This document shows positions 1 through 5,368 of a stretch of DNA of 27,340 bases, piece after piece. Under the pieces are notes generated by a model, which saw only the letters and a list, made by a program, of their open reading frames with translations, ran no database searches and had not been told where the DNA came from. Position 1 is the first letter of the stretch, and each line of letters opens with the position of its first letter. Both the position numbers and the translations under genes were made by a program. The stretch is from a virus: the IMG/VR virus record IMGVR_UViG_3300028569_000142, positions 1 through 27,340 of that record; one strand, written 5' to 3'.

Positions 1-136
1 CTAGAGGTCCCTCCACAAAATCTTTTGTGCAGGTCTCCTGGATGTGATTCATCTTGTCGAAGCGATCAGATTGCTCGACCCATTCATTACCGGCCTCCCA
101 GGCCTCGTCTACTGACTTGTAAGTAGTATTATTCAT
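1..136 (-). CDS. Hypothetical small acidic protein, 3' end outside window
   Basis: The frame opens with ATG at 136 and runs off the left edge after 45 codons (MNNTTYKSVDEAWEAGNEW...), so the C-terminus is missing. The visible part is acidic, has three Trp or Tyr residues in its first 20 positions, and shows no signal or membrane segment. A TAATAT -10-like box (147-152) lies 10 nt upstream, and the leader CAATACTGTC is nearly identical to that of the gene at 833-1015. I do not recognise the family. It is probably one of the small early genes that fill this end of the window. Confidence 0.6.
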   Translation of the reverse strand, partial: MNNTTYKSVDEAWEAGNEWVEQSDRFDKMNHIQETCTKDFVEGPL

Positions 137-155
137 GACAGTATTGATATTAGAC

Positions 156-611
156 TCAGATGTAGGAACGTGCCAGTCTTTTTAGCTTAGATGAGCAGTT
201 CTTATGGAGGGAGCATTTATCGCACGTACGAGCGTTATTAAGATAGATGTCCGGTCTCCAGCATTGGTTGCGGGTTAGCTCCCGGCACGCTTCAGCATTA
301 GTAACAAGATCGATACTCAGAGGTGGCTCATTCTTAAAGACTGGGATATCGTATCGTTGGTCTTCGTTCTTCTCGATGACTAGCTTCTTGGTACGAGCTT
401 TCCTAACACGAACGACCCTTGGAGCTTTACCCACACCCCGGCACGCCTTACACCTAAACCCCATCAAAAGCTTCTCAAGCGATCCGTACTGAGCGATCCG
501 GCTAATAAGGTTGGTTCCGAACATAGTCGTTTTATTACCACAACCGCAATATACGTGTGGGTGGGATAGTAGCTTACCGGTGTCTTTAAAGGACTTGATT
601 TGATCTTTCAT
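156..611 (-). CDS. Double zinc-cluster protein, paralogue A
   Basis: This 151-residue protein starts at the ATG at 611 (MKDQIKSF), which matches the start of its paralogue at 2890-3402; an earlier in-frame ATG at 650 lies in non-conserved sequence. The N-terminal half holds C22-x-C24 and C54-xx-C57, a zinc-ribbon-like pair after the shared motif TGKLLSHPH. The C-terminal cluster is CWRPD-(I/L)YLN with C117, C130-xx-C133 and C139. A basic linker (about 65-80) lies between them. The layout suggests a nucleic-acid- or protein-binding factor with two metal sites; no enzyme motif is visible. The codons are much richer in G+C than in the other copy. The specific function is unknown. Confidence 0.8.
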   Translation of the reverse strand: MKDQIKSFKDTGKLLSHPHVYCGCGNKTTMFGTNLISRIAQYGSLEKLLMGFRCKACRGVGKAPRVVRVRKARTKKLVIEKNEDQRYDIPVFKNEPPLSIDLVTNAEACRELTRNQCWRPDIYLNNARTCDKCSLHKNCSSKLKRLARSYI

Positions 612-650
612 TGTGATAATACTAGCTGCTATTGCCGGAACTGGCAACAC

Positions 651-836
651 TCAATTAGAGGATTTTACGATTGTGAGTTGGAATTCAGCTCCACTTTTGA
701 GCCTGAGAACGATCCCAGCGTTGTTGGTCAGGATACCCCGGTCCTCAAAAGACTCGGCATGCTCGCACTCCCCCGATTCAGTGATATCATTATAGATGAT
801 ATCCAGGAGGTAATCTTGTACGTCAAATTCGTTCAT
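651..836 (-). CDS. Hypothetical small acidic phage protein
   Basis: This 61-residue acidic protein (MNEFDVQDYLLDIIYND...) has a C-terminal half reading GILTNNAG(I)VLRLKSGAEFQLTIV. That pattern of a short beta-rich segment around 'LT-x4-G-xV-x3-L-x-G-xEF' is common in small phage proteins of unknown function. Its ATG overlaps the stop of the gene upstream in ATGA (833-836), so translation is probably coupled. There is no signal peptide, membrane segment or catalytic motif. I cannot assign a role. Confidence 0.7.
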   Translation of the reverse strand: MNEFDVQDYLLDIIYNDITESGECEHAESFEDRGILTNNAGIVLRLKSGAEFQLTIVKSSN

Positions 837-1015
837 TGTGTGGGTTGTTCTTTGGTAGCTCGGGCAGCGTAGGGATCTTCAGAGAGCTCGAGGATTGCTA
901 ATCGAAGCTTCATCCTCTTCTTAGCAGCAGCTGGAGTCTCATCGAACTGGAGATCGTCAGAGAAGTAAGTTCGGATAAGCGAGGTGAGTAGTGTTAGTTT
1001 GTGGGTGTCGTTCAT
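833..1015 (-). CDS. Hypothetical small helical protein
   Basis: The gene encodes 60 residues from the ATG at 1015 (MNDTHKLTLLTSLIRTYF). I chose this start because the longer frame to 1054 would run through the -10 box (1026-1031) and would begin in promoter sequence. The product is predicted to be helical, with a basic middle (AAAKKRMKLR). It is preceded by a TTGCCT-N17-TATTAT promoter and the leader CAATACTGTA shared with the gene at 1-136. Its stop overlaps the next start by ATGA. Family unknown. Confidence 0.65.
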   Translation of the reverse strand: MNDTHKLTLLTSLIRTYFSDDLQFDETPAAAKKRMKLRLAILELSEDPYAARATKEQPTQ

Positions 1016-1025
1016 TACAGTATTG

Positions 1026-1054
1026 ATAATAGGTGCTCCGGGGGGAACAGGCAA
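1026..1054 (-). promoter_or_regulatory. Early-type promoter for 833-1015
   Basis: On the minus strand, TTGCCT (1049-1054), a 17-nt spacer containing GTTCC, and TATTAT (1026-1031). The -10 box ends 10 nt before the ATG at 1015. Confidence 0.6.
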
Positions 1055-1060
1055 CGGTTA

Positions 1061-1246
1061 TTATTCCGGAATAAACCTTGCAAGTTCCGGCATATCGGTG
1101 ATATATTCCGCCGCGCAATCGACGATAATATCCGGAACCTCGTTATAATCGGGGTGCACGCCGAGGTTTTTTCCGAGCTCGGCAAGCTGGGATTCGGATA
1201 ATTTTAGGAGTTTCGTTCGGATTTCGGTATAGGTAGCATTCATCAT
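1061..1246 (-). CDS. Hypothetical small acidic protein
   Basis: This 61-residue acidic protein (MMNATYTEIRTKLLKLSESQLAELGKNL...) starts at 1246 or at the adjacent ATG at 1243. The first half, with 'LLKLSESQLAELGKNLGV', looks like a short helical hairpin, and the rest is acidic. The start lies 7 nt after a CATAAT -10 box, so the transcript may begin at the ATG itself. The upstream region carries a tandem 38-bp repeat with -35-like hexamers (1279-1362), which suggests this gene or operon is specifically regulated. Function unknown. Confidence 0.65.
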   Translation of the reverse strand: MMNATYTEIRTKLLKLSESQLAELGKNLGVHPDYNEVPDIIVDCAAEYITDMPELARFIPE

Positions 1247-1253
1247 GACCTTT

Positions 1254-1281
1254 ATTATGGAGGAACTAGCGGGAAACGCAA
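1254..1281 (-). promoter_or_regulatory. Early-type promoter next to tandem repeats
   Basis: Minus strand: TTGCGT (1276-1281), 16-nt spacer with GTTCC, CATAAT (1254-1259), then 7 nt to the ATG at 1246. The -35 overlaps the start of the first 38-bp repeat. Each repeat carries a further TTGACT hexamer (RC of 1314-1319 and 1352-1357) without a matching -10. Confidence 0.6.
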
Positions 1282-1362
1282 GCTTGAAATTCCCGACCTG
1301 GAGGCCCCAGGAAAGTCAAGCTTGAAATTCCCGACCTGGAGGCCCCAGGAAAGTCAAGCTTG
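1279..1362. repeat. Tandem 38-bp direct repeat with palindromic core
   Basis: Two identical 38-bp units (1279-1316, 1317-1354) are followed by an 8-bp partial unit (CAAGCTTG, 1355-1362). Each unit holds HindIII-like AAGCTT, an inverted repeat CCTGG-5 nt-CCAGG, and on the minus strand TTGACT. Its position directly upstream of the 1246 promoter suggests a duplicated operator or activator site rather than coding sequence. The 37-residue lipoprotein gene ends only 5 bp beyond it. Confidence 0.85.
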
Positions 1363-1367
1363 TTTTA

Positions 1368-1481
1368 TCAGGGAAGTTCCTCTGGCCGTTCCCGGAAGTT
1401 TGGACTATTATAGCTAGTCCCTCCATGGCAGCCAGTTAGCAGTACTAGTGCCAGGAGGGTTAGGAGTGCGAGCCGTACCAT
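1368..1481 (-). CDS. Very small phage lipoprotein
   Basis: This 37-residue product, MVRLALLTLLALVLLTGC followed by HGGTSYNSPNFRERPEELP, has a textbook bacterial lipoprotein signal: a basic residue, a Leu-rich h-region and the lipobox L-T-G-C with Cys18 as the lipidated residue. The mature part is only about 20 polar residues. The ATG lies 1 nt after the stop of the gene upstream (TGA C ATG), so translation is coupled. Phage-encoded mini-lipoproteins such as T5 Llp act in superinfection exclusion by blocking the receptor. The same role here is an inference from size and signal only; it could also be a lysis or envelope-modifying factor. Confidence 0.7.
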   Translation of the reverse strand: MVRLALLTLLALVLLTGCHGGTSYNSPNFRERPEELP

Positions 1482-1482
1482 G

Positions 1483-1836
1483 TCAGAAGGGATTAACTAC
1501 TTCGGTGGTCTCTTCTTTGGTAGATTCATTGGACTTAGTACGTGTCTTACCGTTGTACTTGAGGAGGTTATCCCGGTTAGGGTACTCCGTATTAGCAGTA
1601 ATGGTTGCAAGTCCCTCTTTAGATACATAGTATGTGATGAGGTCCTGGACTGAGACATTAAGCTTTTGTGCTTTAGCATCCAAGTACTTCTGGTTAGTGG
1701 GTCGTGATTTACCGGTAACAGTGCATGTCAGTTTGAGAGCTGCTTTTGGCACCTTAACCGCTTTATTAGCACGAACGATTTGTCCGGACTTGTTCTTTGT
1801 GACTTTGATTGTGTTTTCTGTTGTTGTTTTGCTCAT
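1483..1836 (-). CDS. Hypothetical basic protein
   Basis: This 117-residue, Lys/Thr-rich protein starts MSKTTTENTIKVTKNKSGQ. Its central part reads CTVTGKSRPTN-(Q)KYLDAKAQKLNVSVQDL with ITYYVSKEGL, which looks like a compact helical domain followed by a low-complexity polar tail. Similar 'vTGkxr.t....l..Ka...gvs...l...YvsK' segments occur in small basic phage proteins of unknown role, and DNA binding is plausible from the charge. It is transcribed from the promoter at 1882-1910 with a leader of about 40 nt, unlike its leaderless neighbours, and is coupled to the lipoprotein gene. Confidence 0.7.
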   Translation of the reverse strand: MSKTTTENTIKVTKNKSGQIVRANKAVKVPKAALKLTCTVTGKSRPTNQKYLDAKAQKLNVSVQDLITYYVSKEGLATITANTEYPNRDNLLKYNGKTRTKSNESTKEETTEVVNPF

Positions 1837-1881
1837 TTTGTGTGTATTTGTTGTTTATTGGTGATCTCTTATTATTCGTAT

Positions 1882-1910
1882 TTTATACCGGAACACGCCT
1901 ATTAGTGCAA
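1882..1910 (-). promoter_or_regulatory. Early-type promoter for 1483-1836 and lipoprotein
   Basis: Minus strand: TTGCAC (1905-1910), 17-nt spacer ending GTTCCGG, TATAAA (1882-1887). The ATG is at 1836, so this transcript has a real leader, rich in A and C. Confidence 0.6.
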
Positions 1911-1961
1911 CGGAATTATTATCTATTATTTTCTATTAGCTCTTTGTTTCTCCTGTTTTGT

Positions 1962-2342
1962 TTAGTAATCAATATCAGACTCTTTAATGTCTTCAACAAA
2001 TACTTCTCCGTCCATTATTCGAATCATAATCTCTTGGTCCTCATAATATGGATCTTTCATACGTTCTTTTGAATTAAAGAAACTTTCCACAAATTTAAAA
2101 CATTCTCCTCCCAAAGCGCACATTGTGTATCCTTCAGTCATTATCTCTCTGAAGGTCCCATTCTTAATTCGTTCTAGATTCTTTGTGAATTCTTTCAATT
2201 GCCAAATCAATTCATCTCCGTCAATCTTTGCTCCTGCTGCAATTGAATCATTCACCATATCCTGATGAAACTCAATAATACGTGCTTCAATATCTTCTCT
2301 CTGTACTTCAACGATCTTTACCACTTTTTCTTTTATTTTCAT
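1962..2342 (-). CDS. Hypothetical acidic protein
   Basis: This 126-residue acidic protein (MKIKEKVVKIVEVQREDIEARIIEF...) is predicted mainly helical with an acidic C-terminus ending ESDIDY. It has no signal peptide, metal cluster or known catalytic motif. The ATG lies exactly 6 nt after a TAGAAT -10 box, so the mRNA is predicted leaderless. It begins the AT-rich part of the window. Function not recognised. Confidence 0.75.
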   Translation of the reverse strand: MKIKEKVVKIVEVQREDIEARIIEFHQDMVNDSIAAGAKIDGDELIWQLKEFTKNLERIKNGTFREIMTEGYTMCALGGECFKFVESFFNSKERMKDPYYEDQEIMIRIMDGEVFVEDIKESDIDY

Positions 2343-2348
2343 ATCTTT

Positions 2349-2377
2349 ATTCTATATTATACCTGCCGGAACTGCAA
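2349..2377 (-). promoter_or_regulatory. Early-type leaderless promoter for 1962-2342
   Basis: Minus strand: TTGCAG (2372-2377), 17-nt spacer starting TTCCGG, TAGAAT (2349-2354), then 6 nt to the ATG. An alternative TATAAT lies within the spacer but is badly placed relative to the -35. Confidence 0.6.
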
Positions 2378-2454
2378 TATCTTTCTGTGTTTTTCTTTAT
2401 CTTTATAATTATCAATTACTTACGTTTTATTCTATACCCTTATCTTATATCTTT

Positions 2455-2748
2455 TTATCGTTTATTTGTCATTTTTACCTTGTTTTCTCTTATATTTTCC
2501 CTCAATTTAATGTTCTTTTTCTCTTCTACCCCGAATTCTTCATACCCTACACTATCAAATAGATCTATTACTGCTTCTTTGATTAGATCAATATTGGAAT
2601 TCTTATTATATACCTCCTCTATTACTGCTCTCTCCAGTCCCCTCCAATCAACATCCTCTAGATTAAATTGAGTAAATGCATCACCAATGAGGAGCTCTTC
2701 CACGATTTGTTTTATTAGCTCCTGGCAACTTGGTGTTCTAATTTTCAT
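2455..2748 (-). CDS. Hypothetical small protein
   Basis: This 97-residue protein (MKIRTPSCQELIKQIVEELLIGDAF...) has an acidic helical body and a strongly basic C-terminal tail (EKKNIKLRENIRENKVKMTNKR). The ATG is 6 nt after a CATAAT -10 box, again a leaderless arrangement. There are no recognisable domains. The acidic body plus basic tail could suit nucleic-acid or RNA polymerase binding, but that is speculation. Confidence 0.7.
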   Translation of the reverse strand: MKIRTPSCQELIKQIVEELLIGDAFTQFNLEDVDWRGLERAVIEEVYNKNSNIDLIKEAVIDLFDSVGYEEFGVEEKKNIKLRENIRENKVKMTNKR

Positions 2749-2754
2749 GCTATC

Positions 2755-2783
2755 ATTATGGAGGAACTCTCCTCTTCCTTCAA
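2755..2783 (-). promoter_or_regulatory. Early-type leaderless promoter for 2455-2748
   Basis: Minus strand: TTGAAG (2778-2783), 17-nt spacer ending GTTCCTC, CATAAT (2755-2760), 6 nt to the ATG at 2748. Confidence 0.65.
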
Positions 2784-2790
2784 GCCTATT

Positions 2791-2886
2791 CTAGCCAAAA
2801 ATCCATATTAGCAACTTAACTATTAGATACCAAACTATAAGACAAAAAAAAGTACCCCCTAACCATGCTAAACCTCTGATTGACAT
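2791..2886 (-). CDS. Single-pass membrane peptide
   Basis: This 31-residue reading frame, MSIRGLAWLGGTFFCLIVWY then LIVKLLIWIFG, is almost wholly hydrophobic after a short basic N-terminus and should form one transmembrane helix. The ATG lies 3 nt after the stop of the zinc-cluster gene upstream (TAA TAT ATG), which favours coupled translation and argues that the frame is real. Tiny membrane peptides are common among phage early genes, as inhibitors or envelope factors. The role here is unknown. Confidence 0.5.
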   Translation of the reverse strand: MSIRGLAWLGGTFFCLIVWYLIVKLLIWIFG

Positions 2887-2889
2887 ATA

Positions 2890-3402
2890 TTACTTCTTTC
2901 GTTTAGTTTTTACTGGTGCAGTAATAGGAGCCTTTACCTTGCGGCCACTATCGTTAACCATTCTCTTACAAGCAGCTCTGCAGTTTTCATACAAGTTGCA
3001 CCCATTACAAGACCTATCCCAGTTTAGGTAAAGATCTGGCCTCCAGCATACCTGTAAATGCTTCCAAGCATTATCTTTATCTTTTACCAAGTTAACAAAC
3101 TCATGAGGAGAATTAAGGTTAATCTTCGGAATATCGTAAACCTTATTCTCGTCTTTCTCAATCTTTACCTTGCCGTTCTTCTTAACTTTCTTAAACTTAG
3201 GCTCTCTCTCTGGCTTACCTTCATTACGGCAACCTTTACAGATAAAACGAGTTAGAAGGTCTTCCAGAGAGCCAAACTTAGCAATACGACCCTCTAAGTT
3301 AGTCCCAAACATAGTAGTCTTTCCTTGGCACTTAGAGCAAAGAATATGAGGATGACTGAGGAGCTTTCCCGTCGTTTTAAAGTTGTTAATGTTATCTTTC
3401 AT
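2890..3402 (-). CDS. Double zinc-cluster protein, paralogue B
   Basis: This 170-residue paralogue of the 156-611 product shares the start MKD(N/Q)I, the motif TGKLLSHPH, TTMFGTNL and CWRPD. Metal-site candidates are C22-xx-C25 with C55-xx-C58 (zinc-ribbon spacing) and a C-terminal set C119, C132-xx-C135, C141, C145. The linker is Lys-rich and the C-terminus adds a basic tail ending KTKRKK that copy A lacks. This fits a nucleic-acid-binding phage protein. Codon use is AT-rich, in contrast to copy A. The -10 box at 3410-3415 ends 7 nt before the ATG. The precise function is not known. Confidence 0.8.
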   Translation of the reverse strand: MKDNINNFKTTGKLLSHPHILCSKCQGKTTMFGTNLEGRIAKFGSLEDLLTRFICKGCRNEGKPEREPKFKKVKKNGKVKIEKDENKVYDIPKINLNSPHEFVNLVKDKDNAWKHLQVCWRPDLYLNWDRSCNGCNLYENCRAACKRMVNDSGRKVKAPITAPVKTKRKK

Positions 3403-3409
3403 TGTTCTT

Positions 3410-3438
3410 ATATTAAAGGACCTTTGGGGGATTTGCCA
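3410..3438 (-). promoter_or_regulatory. Probable promoter for zinc-cluster gene B
   Basis: Minus strand: TGGCAA (3433-3438), 17-nt spacer, TAATAT (3410-3415), 7 nt to the ATG. The -35 is weak, but the spacing matches the other leaderless genes. Confidence 0.45.
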
Positions 3439-3457
3439 GAATAATATTCCAGAAAGT

Positions 3458-3619
3458 TTATGCTTGATGTTCCTCTATTAGAGAGGAGTGCCAAAGATGA
3501 AAATTTGATAACCAAAACAGTAAAAAGCTATTGCCTTTACCAAGGTCATAATCAATCCTATTAGGCACAAGGAACAGCATTAGAGGAGCAATTGCAGAAG
3601 CTATGTCGTCGTTTTTCAT
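3458..3619 (-). CDS. Hypothetical 53-residue protein
   Basis: This reading frame encodes MKNDDIASAIAPLMLFLVPN and a further 33 residues, including hydrophobic stretches (APLMLFLV, SFLLFWLSNF) and a polar end. It has an unusually good promoter for its size: TTGACT-N17-TAGTAT, with the -10 ending 7 nt before the ATG, the same layout as neighbouring genes. It may associate with the membrane. No family is recognised. Confidence 0.5.
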   Translation of the reverse strand: MKNDDIASAIAPLMLFLVPNRIDYDLGKGNSFLLFWLSNFHLWHSSLIEEHQA

Positions 3620-3626
3620 AATCCTT

Positions 3627-3655
3627 ATACTATATCATATAGTCGGAACAGTCAA
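3627..3655 (-). promoter_or_regulatory. Early-type leaderless promoter for 3458-3619
   Basis: Minus strand: TTGACT (3650-3655), 17-nt spacer starting GTTCC, TAGTAT (3627-3632), 7 nt to the ATG. It lies inside the 3' end of the upstream gene (3630-3809). Confidence 0.65.
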
Positions 3656-3809
3656 GCTCGAAGACTTCCATTTCCTGGCAATTATTCCTCTGCTCTTCAG
3701 TTAGGAACCTCTCCCAAACAATCTTCCTTGCCTCTCTTTCAGTTTCAGCTTCAACAGTATTCAGCATCTCGTTGTTCCATCCTAGGATACATACTACATC
3801 ATATTTCAT
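3630..3809 (-). CDS. Hypothetical 59-residue acidic protein
   Basis: This frame encodes MKYDVVCILGWNNEMLNTVE, then a charged helical middle (AETEREARKIVWERFLTEEQ) and an acidic end. Its ATG overlaps the stop of the gene upstream as ATGA (3806-3809), strong evidence that it is translated. The N-terminus (beta strand, then helix) resembles a small alpha/beta fold. Family unknown. Confidence 0.65.
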   Translation of the reverse strand: MKYDVVCILGWNNEMLNTVEAETEREARKIVWERFLTEEQRNNCQEMEVFELDCSDYMI

Positions 3810-4009
3810 TCTAACATATTCCTTTCGATATTGTTAACAATGTCATGATCTTTAGGCGATGCTCCATGAAACATTACCCCTCCTAACACCCACTCTTCGT
3901 TCTTTTTATACTTTTTAAATAGACTTCTCAAAAAGTCTCCATTATAATCAATCATGTAATCATGAAGCTTCCTGCTAATAAACAGTGTTGTTGAATCTAG
4001 AAGTGTCAT
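3806..4009 (-). CDS. Hypothetical 67-residue protein
   Basis: This 67-residue protein (MTLLDSTTLFISRKLHDYMI...) has no recognised motif. Upstream on the minus strand, TTGAGT-N17-TAATAT with a TTCCTCC spacer resembles the other early promoters, here with 12 nt from -10 to ATG. Its stop overlaps the next start (ATGA), so the two genes are coupled. Confidence 0.6.
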   Translation of the reverse strand: MTLLDSTTLFISRKLHDYMIDYNGDFLRSLFKKYKKNEEWVLGGVMFHGASPKDHDIVNNIERNMLE

Positions 4010-4050
4010 ATCATTGTTGAAATATTAGATAAACGGGAGGAGGAACTCAA

Positions 4051-4437
4051 CTACTTTCTCAAAATTAGTTTTTGCCCTAGGATAATCTTATTGATATCTT
4101 TTAAATTGTTGAGCTTTAAGATGTTATCAATAGAAACTGAGTACTTCTTAGATATCTTAGTTAGTGTATCTCTTTTTTGTACAACAACATATGTAGGTTT
4201 GGAGGGGTAATTTTTATTAATTTTATCTGGATCAAGCTGCTTTATTTTATTAGTATCTACAAGCTTAGGAGTAGGAGAAGGAGTAGGCTCAACTCCAACA
4301 TAAACAGCTTCCTTACTCTTGAGAAACTTAACATCGTCAGCTCTTGCCTTTGTCGAACCTCCCATTACAGTCAATATAATAATGAGATGAATTGTTAGAA
4401 CTACTGCAAATGCTAATTTGAATGATATTGGTTTCAT
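4051..4437 (-). CDS. Membrane-anchored LysM protein
   Basis: In this 128-residue protein, residues 7-25 form a hydrophobic helix after a basic N-terminus (signal anchor or uncleaved signal; no lipobox). Next come a polar segment, a Pro/Thr-rich stretch (about 50-58) and a C-terminal LysM domain at about 82-126 (Y-VVV-KRDTLTKISKKYSVS, then ILKLNNL, then ILGQKLIL). LysM domains bind peptidoglycan N-acetylglucosamine. The protein would therefore sit in the inner membrane with LysM in the periplasm touching the cell wall, which suits lysis control, envelope sensing or exclusion. No catalytic lysin domain is present. The promoter at 4446-4474 ends 8 nt before the ATG. Confidence 0.85.
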   Translation of the reverse strand: MKPISFKLAFAVVLTIHLIIILTVMGGSTKARADDVKFLKSKEAVYVGVEPTPSPTPKLVDTNKIKQLDPDKINKNYPSKPTYVVVQKRDTLTKISKKYSVSIDNILKLNNLKDINKIILGQKLILRK

Positions 4438-4445
4438 ATATGTGT

Positions 4446-4474
4446 ATAATAAATGGAAATTTCTAATAGGGCAA
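4446..4474 (-). promoter_or_regulatory. Early-type promoter for LysM gene
   Basis: Minus strand: TTGCCC (4469-4474), 17-nt spacer with TTCC, TATTAT (4446-4451), 8 nt to the ATG at 4437. Confidence 0.6.
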
Positions 4475-4482
4475 CAGTTTTC

Positions 4483-4782
4483 TTATTTGTAGTACGTATC
4501 TTGTTTAGTCTCAAAGTTCTTTGTCCAGATCTTAGATGCTTTGGAAATAACCTTTGCATTATTAATATTTTCCTTCCATCTAGCAAAAGCTTCTGAAAGT
4601 ATATAATTCTCTTTTCCTTCTGCTGCTTCATCAATATTATCAAGAAGTTCCATAGGATCCTCTTCTGAAATATCAAAAGCATCTTTATTCTTTAGCTCTT
4701 TGATTTCTTGCTTAAGCTCTTGAACTTCAATATGAAGTGCTTCAATTTCTGCTTTAATATGATTGACTATTTCCTCGTTCAT
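4483..4782 (-). CDS. Coiled-coil hypothetical protein
   Basis: In this 99-residue protein, residues about 8-33 (IKAEIEALHIEVQELKQEIK) form a clear heptad coiled coil, likely a dimeriser, followed by an acidic linker and a more basic C-terminus. There is no catalytic motif. The ATG at 4782 lies 6 nt after the -10 box of the promoter that diverges from the seven-gene array, so the protein may be co-regulated with that array. Function unknown. Confidence 0.7.
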   Translation of the reverse strand: MNEEIVNHIKAEIEALHIEVQELKQEIKELKNKDAFDISEEDPMELLDNIDEAAEGKENYILSEAFARWKENINNAKVISKASKIWTKNFETKQDTYYK

Positions 4783-4791
4783 ACCTATAAT
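4763..4791 (+). promoter_or_regulatory. Strong promoter of the seven-gene array
   Basis: TTGACT (4763-4768), 17-nt spacer, TATAAT (4786-4791): one mismatch from the sigma70 consensus. The start site should fall near 4798, leaving at most a few nucleotides before the TTG start at 4805. The -10 is half of the palindrome CCTATAATATAGG (4784-4796), shared with the minus-strand promoter. Confidence 0.8.
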
Positions 4792-4817
4792 ATAGGAGAA
4801 GGGATTGGATAGTGCAA
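4789..4817 (-). promoter_or_regulatory. Divergent promoter of the coiled-coil gene
   Basis: Minus strand: TTGCAC (4812-4817), 17-nt spacer, TATATT (4789-4794), 6 nt to the ATG at 4782. It overlaps the plus-strand -10, so both promoters cannot be occupied at once. Confidence 0.65.
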
Positions 4818-5365
4818 CAGATTTTATAAATAAAATAGTGGAATCTTTTAAGAAATTTGTAAAGGAATATGTTTTAGAGGTTGAACCTCTTGATAATATG
4901 GAGTATAGTCAAGCTTTTAGAATTAACTATTTGTCTGATTATGGATCAAATAATTCTTGGGGAGTAGATATAACTCCAATAAAAATTAACGATAATGGAA
5001 CTTCTAATTTGGCTACTGGATTTCTTATTTCAAAAAGATATTCTAAAGAGGAGGTTGCTACTATTTTAAAGCAATCAGAACAATCAATTTGTGTTTATCA
5101 ACATCATATTGTTTCTATTTTAGAGAAAGCAAGAATACACAATCCAAGAATAAAGGTAAAAGGAACAATAGGTAACCCTATTCCCTATCACAGTGACAAT
5201 ATACTTTATAAGGTTTTAACATCTCCAGAAGATATTAAAAAATTAAGTATTAAACTAAATTACTTTAACAATCTCTTTGAAATACATCATAGTTTTAACT
5301 TAGTTCCTTTAAAGATAGATATTGAAGTAAAGGATACATTTAGAGATCTTTATAACGAATTATAA
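4805..5365 (+). CDS. Array protein 1 (shared C-terminal FRDLYNEL tail)
   Basis: This 186-residue first member of a seven-gene paralogous array has a probable TTG start at 4805, with AGGAG 6 nt upstream; the next in-frame Met is at residue 32, inside the conserved N-motif. It has a helical N-terminal extension (about 1-22), then the family motif VEPLDNMEY, a divergent alpha/beta core, and the C-terminus DTFRDLYNEL. The same ending closes all seven products. The tail looks like a short linear docking peptide and resembles the C-terminal clamp-binding peptide of T4-type DNA polymerase, a similarity I recall and have not computed. The core function is unknown. Confidence 0.8.
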   Translation: MDSATDFINKIVESFKKFVKEYVLEVEPLDNMEYSQAFRINYLSDYGSNNSWGVDITPIKINDNGTSNLATGFLISKRYSKEEVATILKQSEQSICVYQHHIVSILEKARIHNPRIKVKGTIGNPIPYHSDNILYKVLTSPEDIKKLSIKLNYFNNLFEIHHSFNLVPLKIDIEVKDTFRDLYNEL

Positions 5366-5368
5366 TAT

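Noticed and set aside
1279-1362. CRISPR-like array
   Set aside because: The units are adjacent, without unique spacers, and sit at a promoter; this is a tandem duplication.
1402-1420. Inverted repeat GGACTA-N7-TAGTCC enclosing TATAAT
   Set aside because: It falls inside the lipoprotein coding sequence and lacks a suitable -35, so coincidence is likelier than an operator.
2282-2671. 129-codon hydrophobic plus-strand frame
   Set aside because: It is antisense to two AT-rich minus-strand genes with promoters; its Leu/Phe/Ser content is the usual shadow of acidic and basic codons.
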